Positions 35,963 through 44,296 of a stretch of 64,000 nucleotides of DNA are shown piece by piece. This DNA comes from Motiliproteus sp041586735 (GTDB taxonomy: Bacteria; Pseudomonadota; Gammaproteobacteria; Pseudomonadales; Balneatricaceae): assembly GCA_041586735.1 (NCBI GenBank), contig JBFGZQ010000010.1, forward strand, positions 1 to 64,000. Reading direction: 5' to 3'. The first letter of the stretch is position 1. Every line of letters begins with the position of its first letter. The position numbers and the translations under genes were made by a program. The notes under the pieces are model-generated. The model saw only the letters and a list, made by a program, of their open reading frames with translations, was not told the origin of the DNA and did not search any database.

Positions 35963-36451
35963 ATGACAGCCATAGACCAAGGACAGCGCATCCACATCGT
36001 CGAGAGACTAGACATGCTACCCAGGCCCCTCTACGAAACACTCCCCTACTGCTACTTTGGCGTCGGTAGCGCCTTATGGCTGACTAGCACCAGTGGCCTG
36101 GAACTGCTCGCCGGAGTCCTGCTCTATTTTGCCGGGGCGCAACAATGGATCCTCCGCAGCAACTATCGTCGTAGCGACCGGATTAAAGCCAACCTACTTA
36201 ATACTCACCTAGAGGCCGCCGAACAGCAACAGCAGCACGATCTCTATCCGCGCTGGCTATATGAGATGCAACCCTTCCTCTACATCGCACTGGGCTACCA
36301 ACTGGCCAACCTGCTCCACAACCCGAGCCTGGCACACATCTTGACCCTGGATATCAGTTTCGCCCTGGTTGCATCGCTATGCTTAATTATCGCTGGATTC
36401 TTGGTGTTAGCGCTACGCAGTCGGCATCGCTTTCCGCGCTCAGTCACTTAG
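35963..36451 (+). CDS. Small membrane protein with internal two-fold repeat, FNR-box gene
   Basis: The protein is 162 residues from ATG 35963, or 145 from ATG 36014 (MLPRPLYETLPY), which looks a natural start too. It contains two similar halves: RPLYETLPYCYFGVG and later RWLYEMQPFLYIALG. Each is followed by two hydrophobic helices, and basic loops (RSNYRRSDR, RSRHRFPRS) end each half. Four membrane helices in all. I do not recognise a characterised family. The perfect FNR box upstream suggests expression at low oxygen. A single-gene unit lies between hemB and the tRNA operon. Confidence 0.7.
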   Translation: MTAIDQGQRIHIVERLDMLPRPLYETLPYCYFGVGSALWLTSTSGLELLAGVLLYFAGAQQWILRSNYRRSDRIKANLLNTHLEAAEQQQQHDLYPRWLYEMQPFLYIALGYQLANLLHNPSLAHILTLDISFALVASLCLIIAGFLVLALRSRHRFPRSVT

Positions 36452-36630
36452 AACCAACCGCCAAGAACGAATCGCCAAAAACCCATCATCAACAACCAAT
36501 CATCAACAACAATGAAAAACCAACACGAGCTGGCAACCTGGTGGCGAATAGATACAAAAAAGAGGGATTAATCTGAAGAAGCTGTTCGTGCAGGTATTCT
36601 TGAGATGCCTTAGAGGCACGATAGGGAGAG

Positions 36631-36706
36631 TGGTGGGTCGTGGGCGACTCGAACGCCCGACCAATTGGTTAAAAGCCAACTGCTCTACCAACTGAGCTAA
36701 CGACCC
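36631..36706 (-). tRNA. tRNA-Lys (TTT)
   Basis: A 76-base cloverleaf with GGGTCGT/ACGACCC acceptor stem and encoded CCA. The anticodon loop CTTTTAA gives TTT. Last of three tRNAs in one minus-strand operon. Confidence 0.97.
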
Positions 36707-36798
36707 TGACCGAATTTCCAAACCCGAAGATGGGTAGACACCTTCAAGCGACTCTGCTTAATCCTAGAATCAAAACCCTAGAGTCAAACAATTTTTTG

Positions 36799-36874
36799 TG
36801 GCTCCTCGAGCAGGACTCGAACCTGCGACCAATAGATTAACAGTCTACTGCTCTACCAACTGAGCTATCGAGGA
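36799..36874 (-). tRNA. tRNA-Asn (GTT)
   Basis: A 76-base tRNA with TCCTCGA/TCGAGGA acceptor stem, encoded CCA and anticodon GTT in the loop CTGTTAA. Confidence 0.97.
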
Positions 36875-36885
36875 TCTACAAAAAA

Positions 36886-36976
36886 TGGCGGAGGAGGAGA
36901 GATTCGAACTCTCGGTAGGCTATTAACCTACGCCGGTTTTCAAGACCGGTGCATTAAACCGCTCTGCCACCCCTCC
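36886..36976 (-). tRNA. tRNA-Ser (TGA)
   Basis: A 91-base class II tRNA with a long variable arm, acceptor GGAGGGG, encoded CCA and anticodon TGA. First in the Ser-Asn-Lys operon. Confidence 0.96.
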
Positions 36977-36989
36977 GCTGAGGAGGCGC

Positions 36990-37017
36990 ATATTACCGTA
37001 CCCAGCCTGGGTGTCAA
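36990..37017 (-). promoter_or_regulatory. Sigma-70 promoter of the tRNA operon
   Basis: On the minus strand TTGACA (37012-37017) and TAATAT (36990-36995) are 16 bases apart, just ahead of tRNA-Ser. Confidence 0.8.
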
Positions 37018-37354
37018 CCGTTTGCCTGCCATTTTTTTCAGCGCGTGCCCCGCAGCACTGGCTCAACCGCCCCCTACAGACCCAGGAGCCTGCAAATAGA
37101 TAACACCGTGAACCTTAGTCCGAAAGATCCGCCAGCAAAAACACAGGCTATTCTGAGGCCCGCAGCAGCAAGGCTTAAGCGACTAAATTAAGTTGCATTT
37201 ACTGCTTTTGTAGCGGTAAGGTTAGCCCCTATGAGCGACCCAACATATTAGCGCTTGGGTAACGTAAAACAGCTCTACAAACAGTTGAAATCGGTCCCTC
37301 GGGCTGCTGGCTCGCGGGATGGAACCCTAAATCATAATAACTCCGGGATCGTCG
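37018..37354. other. Intergenic region upstream of livJ
   Basis: No gene is supported here. The stretch between the tRNA promoter and livJ must carry the livJ promoter and long leader. I cannot pick out a convincing regulator site. Confidence 0.4.
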
Positions 37355-38467
37355 ATGATGAACTTCAAAAAAACCCTTCTAGGATTGGGCGTCTCCACCC
37401 TGATGCTGGGAGCGACCGCAGTACAGGCAGAGATTAAAATCGCACTAGCAGGCCCAGTGACTGGGCCTGTGGCGCAGTACGGCGACATGCAGTTTATCGG
37501 CGCTAAAATGGCGATCGAGCAGATCAACAAGGCGGGAGGGGTCAACGGTGAGATGCTGATCGGCATTCCCTACGACGATGCCTGCGATCCTAAGCAAGCC
37601 ACCGCGGTGGCCAACAAGATTGTTAACGATGGCATCCAGCTGGTGGTTGGCCACCTCTGCTCCAGCTCGACCGAGCCCGCTTCAGATATCTATGAAGATG
37701 AAGGCATCCTGATGATCACCGCGGCATCGACCAATGTCAGCATCACCGAGAAGGGCTACCAGCTCATCTTCCGCACCATCGGCCTGGACAGCATGCAGGG
37801 CCCCTTTGCGGCTAAACACATTATCGATCGCGTCAAACCGAAACGCGTTGCTGTGATCCACGACAAGCAGCAATACGGTGAGGGTCTGGCGACCTCGGTC
37901 AAGAGTGAGCTGGAAAAAGCGGGCATCAGCATCGCCATGTTTGAAGGCATCACCTCTGGTGATAAAGACTTCTCCGCGCTGATTGGCAAGATGAAGAAAG
38001 AAAATGTAGATTTTGTCTACTATGGCGGTTACCACCCCGAGCTGGGGTTAATCCTGCGCCAATCCAGCGAGAAAGGCTTCGATGCGCAGTTCATGGGGCC
38101 TGAGGGTGTGGGCAACCCGGACATCACCGCTATTGCCGGCAACGCCTCTGAAGGTTTATTAGTCACCCTGCCTGACAGCTTCGAAAAAGATCCTAAGAAC
38201 GCAGCACTGGTTGCGGCATTCAAGGCTAAAAACGAAGACCCTAGCGGTGCATTTGTTTTCCCAGCCTATTCTGCCGTGCAGATCATGGCCGAGTCTATCA
38301 AGGCGGTTGGCAGCGTAGACACCCTGGCGATGGCCAAACAGATGCGCACTAACTCGTTTGACACCCCAATGGGCACGCTGGCCTTTGATGCCAAGGGCGA
38401 TCTGCAGCAGTTCAGTTTTGTGGTGTACAACTGGCACAAAGACGGCACCAAGTCTGTCGTCAAGTAA
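37355..38467 (+). CDS. livJ: Branched-chain amino acid ABC transporter, substrate-binding protein
   Basis: A 370-residue periplasmic binding protein of the LivJ/BraC type. It has a signal peptide ending near ATAVQA and the mature start EIKIALAGPVTGPVAQYG. Conserved segments include GHLCSSST and AVIHDKQQYGEG. It delivers leucine, isoleucine and valine to LivHMGF encoded behind it. Two adjacent ATGs (37355 and 37358) cannot be separated. A terminator-like hairpin before livH should keep livJ mRNA in excess. Confidence 0.96.
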   Translation: MMNFKKTLLGLGVSTLMLGATAVQAEIKIALAGPVTGPVAQYGDMQFIGAKMAIEQINKAGGVNGEMLIGIPYDDACDPKQATAVANKIVNDGIQLVVGHLCSSSTEPASDIYEDEGILMITAASTNVSITEKGYQLIFRTIGLDSMQGPFAAKHIIDRVKPKRVAVIHDKQQYGEGLATSVKSELEKAGISIAMFEGITSGDKDFSALIGKMKKENVDFVYYGGYHPELGLILRQSSEKGFDAQFMGPEGVGNPDITAIAGNASEGLLVTLPDSFEKDPKNAALVAAFKAKNEDPSGAFVFPAYSAVQIMAESIKAVGSVDTLAMAKQMRTNSFDTPMGTLAFDAKGDLQQFSFVVYNWHKDGTKSVVK

Positions 38468-38486
38468 GGTTATGGGTTCTAACCAG

Positions 38487-38520
38487 AACACCCTCTTTCA
38501 CAAGAAGAGGGTGTTTTTTT
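38487..38520 (+). terminator. Terminator/attenuator between livJ and livH
   Basis: AACACCCTCTT and AAGAGGGTGTT form an 11 bp stem followed by a long T-run. Read-through would feed livHMGF. Confidence 0.92.
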
Positions 38521-38540
38521 ATTAAAGGGTCATAAGTCCT

Positions 38541-39467
38541 ATGTTAGAAGCATTCTTCTATTTCGTGCAGCAACTGCTGAACGGCCTGACTATCGGTAGC
38601 ACCTACGCACTGATCGCGATCGGCTACACCATGGTTTACGGCATCGTTGGCATGATCAACTTCGCCCACGGCGAGGTGTATATGATAGGCACCTACATCG
38701 CCTTCATCGTCATAGCCGGCCTAACCACCCTGGGAGTGGATAGCATCCCCTTGATCTTCGTGGCCGCCCTGCTGGTCAGCATGATGGTCGCCTCTAGCTA
38801 TGGTTTCGCTATTGAGCGGGTAGCCTATAGACCGCTACGTGGTGGTCCACGTCTTTTGGCGCTGATCTCTGCAATCGGCATGTCAATCTTTCTGCAGAAT
38901 TTTGTGCGCTTGGCGCAGGGGTCGCGAGATATTGCCATGCCCTCGTTGATCAGCGGGGGCTGGACGTTCGGCAGCGATGCTACGTTTGAGGCCAGCCTGT
39001 CGTATATGCAGGTGATTATTTTTGCGGTGACCCTGGTGACCATGGGTGCATTGACACTGTTCATCTCCAGATCCAAATGGGGCCGCGCCTGCCGTTCCTG
39101 CTCCCAGGATCTAGGAATGACCAACCTGCTAGGGATCAACACCAACAACATCATCGCCCTGACCTTTATCGTTGGCGCGGCGCTGGCTGCCGTGGCAGGT
39201 CTGCTACTGGGTATGTACTACGGGGTAGTGAACCCTTACATCGGCTTTATCGCCGGTCTGAAAGCGTTCACCGCTGCAGTACTAGGAGGCATCGGCTCGA
39301 TTCCGGGCGCGATGCTCGGCGGTTTACTGTTAGGCACCACCGAAGCGATGACCTCGGCTTACTTCAGCAGCGAATATAAAGATGTCGTGTCCTTTGGCTT
39401 ATTAATCTTGGTATTACTGTTCCGTCCAAGCGGATTACTGGGCAAGCCTGAGGTGGAGAAAATCTGA
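38541..39467 (+). CDS. livH: Branched-chain amino acid ABC permease LivH
   Basis: A 308-residue inner-membrane permease. GSTYALIAIGYTMVYGIVGMIN near the N-terminus and the LGGIGSIPGAMLGGLLLG loop near residue 250 are diagnostic of LivH. It pairs with LivM to form the transport channel. Its stop overlaps the livM start (TGATG type). Confidence 0.95.
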   Translation: MLEAFFYFVQQLLNGLTIGSTYALIAIGYTMVYGIVGMINFAHGEVYMIGTYIAFIVIAGLTTLGVDSIPLIFVAALLVSMMVASSYGFAIERVAYRPLRGGPRLLALISAIGMSIFLQNFVRLAQGSRDIAMPSLISGGWTFGSDATFEASLSYMQVIIFAVTLVTMGALTLFISRSKWGRACRSCSQDLGMTNLLGINTNNIIALTFIVGAALAAVAGLLLGMYYGVVNPYIGFIAGLKAFTAAVLGGIGSIPGAMLGGLLLGTTEAMTSAYFSSEYKDVVSFGLLILVLLFRPSGLLGKPEVEKI

Positions 39468-40768
39468 TGAACCGACCCCTCTATCCTGCAATTTTCGCCG
39501 CCATCGTCACCCTGATTTTGACCAGTATGATGCTGGGCATTCAGCTCAAGACCGAAGGCATCAACCTCAGCCTGCACTCCGCTACCGCGTTTACCTGGTA
39601 CGCGATTGGCGGCGCCACAGTCGTGGTGTTCCTGTTCCAGCTATTTCGGGAACAACTCACCAGCCTGATCAAGCTACCGGAGCTCCCCTCAGCTGCAACG
39701 CTATTACCCGCTGGCAAGCAAGGCGAGCGCCTTAAAACTCTGGCGATTGCCTTGTTGATCGCCGCCGCCTTAATTTGGCCGTTTACCGATCTCTCCAACC
39801 GCGGCGCAGTCGACCTGGCAACCTTGACACTGATCTACATCATGCTCGGCCTCGGCTTGAACATCGTGGTGGGGTTGGCCGGGCTGCTGGATCTGGGCTA
39901 TGTGGCCTTTTACGCGGTGGGTGCCTACACCTATGCACTACTATCGCTGTACTACGACGTATCCTTCTGGATCGCGCTGCCCATCTGCGGTCTATTAGCC
40001 GCCAGCTTCGGCTTCTTGCTAGGCTTTCCGGTGCTGCGCCTGCGGGGTGACTATCTGGCGATCGTGACTCTGGGATTTGGCGAGATTATCCGTATTCTGC
40101 TGCTCAACTGGACAGCGGTCACCGGCGGCCCGAACGGCATCAGCCGGATCCCCAAACCCGACCTGTTCGGACTGGAGTTTTCCCGACGAGTAAGCTGTAG
40201 CGCCGAGGATAAGCTCGCCGATACCTGCAACGTTCCTTTCCATGAATATTTCGGTATCGCTTACGATCCTAGTCACAAGGTAGTCTTCCTCTATCTACTG
40301 GCCGTCATCCTGGTGCTGATCTCTATTTTTGTTATCAACCGCCTGACCCGGATGCCGATTGGCAGGGCCTGGGAAGCACTGCGTGAGGACGAGATCGCCT
40401 GCCGCTCGCTAGGACTCAATCCGACCGTAGTTAAACTGACCGCCTTTACCATCGGCGCCAGTTTCGCAGGCTTTGCCGGCTGTTTCTTCGCCGCTCGGCA
40501 AGGCTTTATCAGTCCGGAGTCCTTTGTGTTTATCGAGTCAGCCACCATCCTCGCGATCGTGGTGCTCGGCGGCATGGGCTCGCAACTGGGGATTATTCTG
40601 GCCGCCATCATCCTCACCGTGCTGCCGGAACTGGCGCGTGAATTCCAGGAGTACCGCATGCTGATGTTCGGCCTGTTAATGGTATTTATGATGATCTGGC
40701 GTCCGCAAGGCCTGGTGCCGAAATCTCGCCCGCACTTAGCGCTCGCCTCCGGAGATAAGCCCCTATGA
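39467..40768 (+). CDS. livM: Branched-chain amino acid ABC permease LivM
   Basis: A 433-residue permease. An N-terminal extension with extra helices precedes the core LGLNIVVGLAGLLDLGYVAFYAVGAY and the later GRAWEALREDEIACRSLG loop, which contacts the ATPases. It ends MMIWRPQGLVP, typical of LivM. Overlaps livH and livG by 1 to 4 bases, so the operon is tightly coupled. Confidence 0.95.
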   Translation: MNRPLYPAIFAAIVTLILTSMMLGIQLKTEGINLSLHSATAFTWYAIGGATVVVFLFQLFREQLTSLIKLPELPSAATLLPAGKQGERLKTLAIALLIAAALIWPFTDLSNRGAVDLATLTLIYIMLGLGLNIVVGLAGLLDLGYVAFYAVGAYTYALLSLYYDVSFWIALPICGLLAASFGFLLGFPVLRLRGDYLAIVTLGFGEIIRILLLNWTAVTGGPNGISRIPKPDLFGLEFSRRVSCSAEDKLADTCNVPFHEYFGIAYDPSHKVVFLYLLAVILVLISIFVINRLTRMPIGRAWEALREDEIACRSLGLNPTVVKLTAFTIGASFAGFAGCFFAARQGFISPESFVFIESATILAIVVLGGMGSQLGIILAAIILTVLPELAREFQEYRMLMFGLLMVFMMIWRPQGLVPKSRPHLALASGDKPL

Positions 40769-41532
40769 GCAAAGCACTCCTAGAAGTCTCTGGCCTGTGC
40801 ATGCGCTTTGGCGGCCTGTTAGCCGTTAACAACGTCAGTCTGAGCGTACACGAAAAAGAGATCATTTCGGTAATTGGCCCCAACGGCGCTGGAAAAACCA
40901 CGGTATTCAACTGCATCAGCGGATTCTACAGCCCCACCCAGGGGGCCATTGTGTTCGATGGCAAACCGATCCAGGGGCAACGGGGAGATAAGATCGCCCG
41001 CAAAGGCATGGTCCGCACCTTCCAAAACGTGCGTCTGTTTAAAGAGATGACGGTTATCGAGAATCTGCTGGTCGCCCAGCATATGCACATGAATACTAAT
41101 CTGCTGTCTGGTTTTCTGAAAACGCCTCACTACCGTAAAACCGAGCAGCGGGCCATGGAAAATGCCGCGTTCTGGCTGAAGAAGGTCAACCTGCTGGAGT
41201 TCGCTAACCGCGAAGCAGGCAATCTGGCTTACGGCCAGCAGCGCCGGCTCGAAATCGCCCGCTGCATGGTCACCAACCCACGCCTGCTGATGCTAGACGA
41301 ACCCGCCGCAGGCCTTAACCCCAACGAGACCCAAGAGCTGGACCAGCTGATCTGCAACCTGCGAAATGAGTTCGATGTCTCAATTCTACTGATCGAGCAC
41401 GATATGGGGCTGGTCATGGGGATCTCAGACCAGATCGTCGTCATCAACCAAGGCGCCCCGCTGGCTAGCGGTACTCCTGCAGAGGTGCGCAACAATCCTG
41501 ATGTCATCAAAGCCTACCTGGGAGAAGAGTGA
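40765..41532 (+). CDS. livG: Branched-chain amino acid ABC ATPase LivG
   Basis: A 255-residue ATPase. Walker A GPNGAGKTT, then GMVRTFQNVRLFKEMT, signature LAYGQQRRLEIARCM and Walker B LMLDEPAAGLNP are all visible. Starts on an ATGA overlap with livM. Confidence 0.96.
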   Translation: MSKALLEVSGLCMRFGGLLAVNNVSLSVHEKEIISVIGPNGAGKTTVFNCISGFYSPTQGAIVFDGKPIQGQRGDKIARKGMVRTFQNVRLFKEMTVIENLLVAQHMHMNTNLLSGFLKTPHYRKTEQRAMENAAFWLKKVNLLEFANREAGNLAYGQQRRLEIARCMVTNPRLLMLDEPAAGLNPNETQELDQLICNLRNEFDVSILLIEHDMGLVMGISDQIVVINQGAPLASGTPAEVRNNPDVIKAYLGEE

Positions 41533-41636
41533 TGGCTAACATCTCCAAACAGTGGCTGAGCTGCCGCAACCTGACGACCATCCAGAGGTCATCACCGTGC
41601 CTGCTATGTCAGGGAAGGGGTCAGCAGCCATGCTAA
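41532..41636 (+). CDS. Possible 34-residue coupling peptide between livG and livF
   Basis: An ATG overlapping the livG stop opens a 34-residue frame (MANISKQWLSCRNL...) that ends four bases after the livF start. It could carry ribosomes from livG to livF. The sequence itself resembles nothing I know and may have no function beyond that. Confidence 0.3.
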   Translation: MANISKQWLSCRNLTTIQRSSPCLLCQGRGQQPC

Positions 41637-42331
41637 GACTGGAAAACGTATCCGCCCACTACGGTAAGATCCAAGCATTACACCAGGTATCGCTTGAGGT
41701 ACATAAGGGTGAAATCGTTACCCTGATCGGCGCTAACGGGGCCGGAAAGTCGACGCTGATGATGACCGTCTGCGGTGATCCGCGCGCCAGCTCGGGAAAA
41801 ATATTCTATAAAGACCAGGATATCTCCCGCGAGCAGACCGACCGGATCATGCGCCAGGGCTTAGCCGTCGTCCCTGAAGGACGGCGGGTCTTCTCCGCCA
41901 TGAGCGTTGAAGAAAATCTCAGCATGGGCGGCTTCTTCACCCCTAAGAGCCAATACACCCAGAACATGGCGCACGTGTATACGTTATTCCCAAGACTCAA
42001 AGAGCGTGAAAATCAACGCGCCGGCACCCTGTCGGGCGGTGAGCAGCAGATGCTGGCGATCGGCAGAGCGATGATGAGCAATCCGCAGATGCTGCTTCTG
42101 GACGAGCCCTCATTGGGCCTGGCCCCACTGATCATTCAGCAAATTTTCGACATCATCAAAACGCTCCGCGACGACGGTGTCACCATCTTCCTGGTGGAGC
42201 AGAACGCCAATCAGGCACTGCGTATCGCTGACCGCGGCTACGTGATCGAAAATGGTCGCATCGTCCTCCAGGATAGCGGTGCCGCATTGCTGAGCAATGA
42301 TCAGGTACGCAACGCCTATCTAGGCGGTTAA
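41630..42331 (+). CDS. livF: Branched-chain amino acid ABC ATPase LivF
   Basis: A 233-residue ATPase beginning MLRLENVSAHYGKIQALH, as LivF proteins do. Walker A is GANGAGKST, signature LSGGEQQMLAIGRAM, Walker B LLLDEPSLGLAP. I place the start at 41630, with GGAAGGGG upstream; a frame 26 codons longer has no family match. Completes the LivJHMGF importer. Confidence 0.95.
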   Translation: MLRLENVSAHYGKIQALHQVSLEVHKGEIVTLIGANGAGKSTLMMTVCGDPRASSGKIFYKDQDISREQTDRIMRQGLAVVPEGRRVFSAMSVEENLSMGGFFTPKSQYTQNMAHVYTLFPRLKERENQRAGTLSGGEQQMLAIGRAMMSNPQMLLLDEPSLGLAPLIIQQIFDIIKTLRDDGVTIFLVEQNANQALRIADRGYVIENGRIVLQDSGAALLSNDQVRNAYLGG

Positions 42332-42359
42332 CATCCACGGCAACGGGAGCCGCGGCACC

Positions 42360-42983
42360 ATGTTTACAGGCCTGTTTTCCAAAAACGATCTGGCCCGCGC
42401 GCTACTGCGCGATGACCTTAAGCTGCTGTTTAAGGTCATCCGCGCCGGAAAGGATCTCAACCAACCGCTGCGACTCCAAGCCGACGAGTCGGTCGCCCGC
42501 CCTGCCGTAGAACAGGCGCTACGGCTCGGGCATCACCAATGCTTGGAAAAACTTTTAGAAGCCGGTGCTCTGCTACCCGAACAAGATAGCGATGGCACGC
42601 TGCTGCTCTGCCTAGCCATCCAGGCTACAACCGCTCCCCTGCGCCTCACCACCCTGCTGCTACAAGCCGGCGCTAATACCAACGCCAGGCAAGGCGAGCC
42701 GCTGTTCAGCTGCCTCAGGATTAACAATGACAACCAGGTGCTACTACTCAGCAACCGATTGCTGCAGTACGGTGCCGACCTTAACACCTACACGCGTGAC
42801 GGCCATAGCATACTCAGCCAATTGCTCTGTGCAGAACGCACCATGCTGGTCGGCGCCCTCATCAGTGCCGGAGCCAGGCTCCCAGAACATCTTGACCAGC
42901 TTAATTGCAGTACCAGGATCAAAGCGTTCGCCCGCCGCAAAGCGGCCGATATTGCGATCCAGCAACAACTACTAGGCCCCTAA
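42360..42983 (+). CDS. Ankyrin-repeat-like protein
   Basis: A 207-residue soluble protein built of helix pairs with ankyrin-type turns, such as CLEKLLEAGALLPEQDSDGTLLLCLAI and LLLQAGANTNARQGEPLF. About four repeats can be seen between 35 and 180. Ankyrin repeats bind proteins; the partner here is unknown. It lies 28 bp behind livF in the same direction and may be co-transcribed, though a transport role is not suggested. Confidence 0.65.
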   Translation: MFTGLFSKNDLARALLRDDLKLLFKVIRAGKDLNQPLRLQADESVARPAVEQALRLGHHQCLEKLLEAGALLPEQDSDGTLLLCLAIQATTAPLRLTTLLLQAGANTNARQGEPLFSCLRINNDNQVLLLSNRLLQYGADLNTYTRDGHSILSQLLCAERTMLVGALISAGARLPEHLDQLNCSTRIKAFARRKAADIAIQQQLLGP

Positions 42984-43060
42984 TAAACCACTAACGAAGG
43001 CAAAACATCAAGAACTTACCCGCATCCTGTGCTCTCGGTAACGCCTATGGACAAAAAAAA

Positions 43061-43074
43061 TTGACCTGGATCAG
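43061..43074 (+). promoter_or_regulatory. FNR-type box of a candidate small RNA
   Basis: TTGACCTGGATCAG matches TTGAT-N4-ATCAA at eight of ten positions. A -10-like TAGATT sits at 43097-43102. Counting 41.5 bases from the box centre gives position 43109, seven bases after that -10. This is the geometry of a class II FNR-activated promoter. Confidence 0.6.
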
Positions 43075-43108
43075 CTTTTATTAGATAGTTTAGGCATAGA
43101 TTTTATTC

Positions 43109-43237
43109 GAAGTGACCGTTAAAACAATAATATTAACTGTGTCACTCGAGCGTTTCCGATCGCTGAGGCCCTTAAAGAGCCGCCGGTGGTCAGAAAGGAA
43201 GAACGGAGGCCTTGTTCAACGAGGACTCCGTTTTTTT
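43109..43237 (+). ncRNA. Candidate FNR-controlled small RNA, about 129 nt
   Basis: The stretch between the ankyrin gene and luxS has no sensible protein frame but has all parts of an RNA gene. The predicted start at 43109 is followed at once by a hairpin with stems AGTGAC/GTCACT and GTTAA/TTAAC (43111-43146). A middle part contains AGCG...CGCT and GGC...GCC stems and an unpaired AGAAAGGAAGAAC stretch. A terminator closes it. Only the minus-strand luxS lies downstream, so it is not the leader of a plus-strand gene. I do not recognise an RNA family. Boundaries are predicted, not measured. Confidence 0.6.
43203..43237 (+). terminator. Strong terminator of the candidate small RNA
   Basis: ACGGAG and CTCCGT enclose a G-A mismatch and a second stem CCTTG/CGAGG with a five-base loop, followed by seven T residues. 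It would also serve to block transcription into luxS from the left. Confidence 0.9.
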
Positions 43238-43284
43238 CGTCTATAAGAAACGCTCTAGCTAACTCAGACGCAGGCTTAGGATCC

Positions 43285-43806
43285 CTACTCGTCTAAGCAC
43301 TCTGGGTCCAGAAACTTAGGGTCCAGCTGCAGCTCAGCATTGCTGTTCACCCCGACCCCGCGAGACTTGATGTTGGCTGCGATCTGCTGTGCTTCCTGTA
43401 GCGAGTGCATCGCATAAGTACCGCACTGATAGGCATTGAGTTCGGGAATTTCATTTTGACGCTTCACGGCCAACACATCGTCCATCGCCGCCAACCAAGC
43501 GGCGCCCACGCGTGCCTCATCGGGACTGCCAATCAGGCTCATGTAAAATCCGGTTCGGCAACCCATCGGCGAAATATCGATAATTTCCACCCCCTGGCCA
43601 TTCAAGTGGTTGCGCATAAAACCAGCAAACAGGTGCTCTAGGGTATGGATCCCTCTCTCGCTGAGAATCTCCTCATTGGGACGGCAGAAACGCAGATCAA
43701 AGACCGTGATGGTATCGCCGTTTGGGGTATTCATGCTCTTGGCCACCCGAACGGCTGGGGCATTCATCCGCGTATGATCGACGGTAAAACTATCTAACAG
43801 GGGCAT
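43285..43806 (-). CDS. luxS: S-ribosylhomocysteine lyase LuxS
   Basis: A 173-residue LuxS. The metal site HTLEH (54-58) and third ligand C128 (YQCGTYAMHS) are present, as is the catalytic C83 in MGCRTGFYMS. The enzyme splits S-ribosylhomocysteine to homocysteine and the precursor of autoinducer 2. The start MPLLDSFTVDH at 43806 fits the family; the open frame extends 34 codons further into the upstream gene. Only 4 bp separate it from the CoA-binding protein gene, so they form an operon. No pfs (mtnN) gene is in this window. Confidence 0.97.
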   Translation of the reverse strand: MPLLDSFTVDHTRMNAPAVRVAKSMNTPNGDTITVFDLRFCRPNEEILSERGIHTLEHLFAGFMRNHLNGQGVEIIDISPMGCRTGFYMSLIGSPDEARVGAAWLAAMDDVLAVKRQNEIPELNAYQCGTYAMHSLQEAQQIAANIKSRGVGVNSNAELQLDPKFLDPECLDE

Positions 43807-43810
43807 AGCA

Positions 43811-44245
43811 CTATCCTTTTTCCAATCCCAGTCTGGGAATATCAATATTGGGGCAACGGTCCATGACCACTTGCAAGCCATGCTCTTGAGCACGCCGCGC
43901 AGCATCACCGTGTATCACCCCCAGTTGTAACCAGAGTACTTTTGCACGAATCCGGATCGCCGCTTCAGCGATCTCGGGTACCGCTTCGGAGCGTCGAAAC
44001 ACCTCCACCATATCAACTTTAATAGTTTCGGGAATCTCATCGAGGCGACTATAAACCCGCTCCCCTAGCAGCGTCTCACCGCAATACTGAGGATTAACCG
44101 GAATAACCCTATACCCTCTAGCCTGCAGATAGGCCATGACCCTATGGCTAGCTCGATCCGGTTTCGGACTAGCACCCACCAGCGCAATGATTTTCACTGA
44201 TGTCAGGATCTGTTTGAGGTAATTATCATCGTACTGCAGATGCAT
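43811..44245 (-). CDS. CoA-binding domain protein, YccU-like
   Basis: A 144-residue Rossmann protein of the CoA_binding_2 type: IALVGASPKPDRASHRVMAYL at 20-40, VIPVNPQ, and a C-terminal MDRCPNIDIPRL that is typical of YccU proteins. CoA binding is the family property, but the cellular role is not known. It is the first gene of the unit with luxS, an association I cannot explain from known pathways. Confidence 0.85.
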   Translation of the reverse strand: MHLQYDDNYLKQILTSVKIIALVGASPKPDRASHRVMAYLQARGYRVIPVNPQYCGETLLGERVYSRLDEIPETIKVDMVEVFRRSEAVPEIAEAAIRIRAKVLWLQLGVIHGDAARRAQEHGLQVVMDRCPNIDIPRLGLEKG

Positions 44246-44296
44246 AGCGCGCCCTCTGTTCTGACTGTGTTAAAAGCTCTGCACGTGTTAAAAAGA

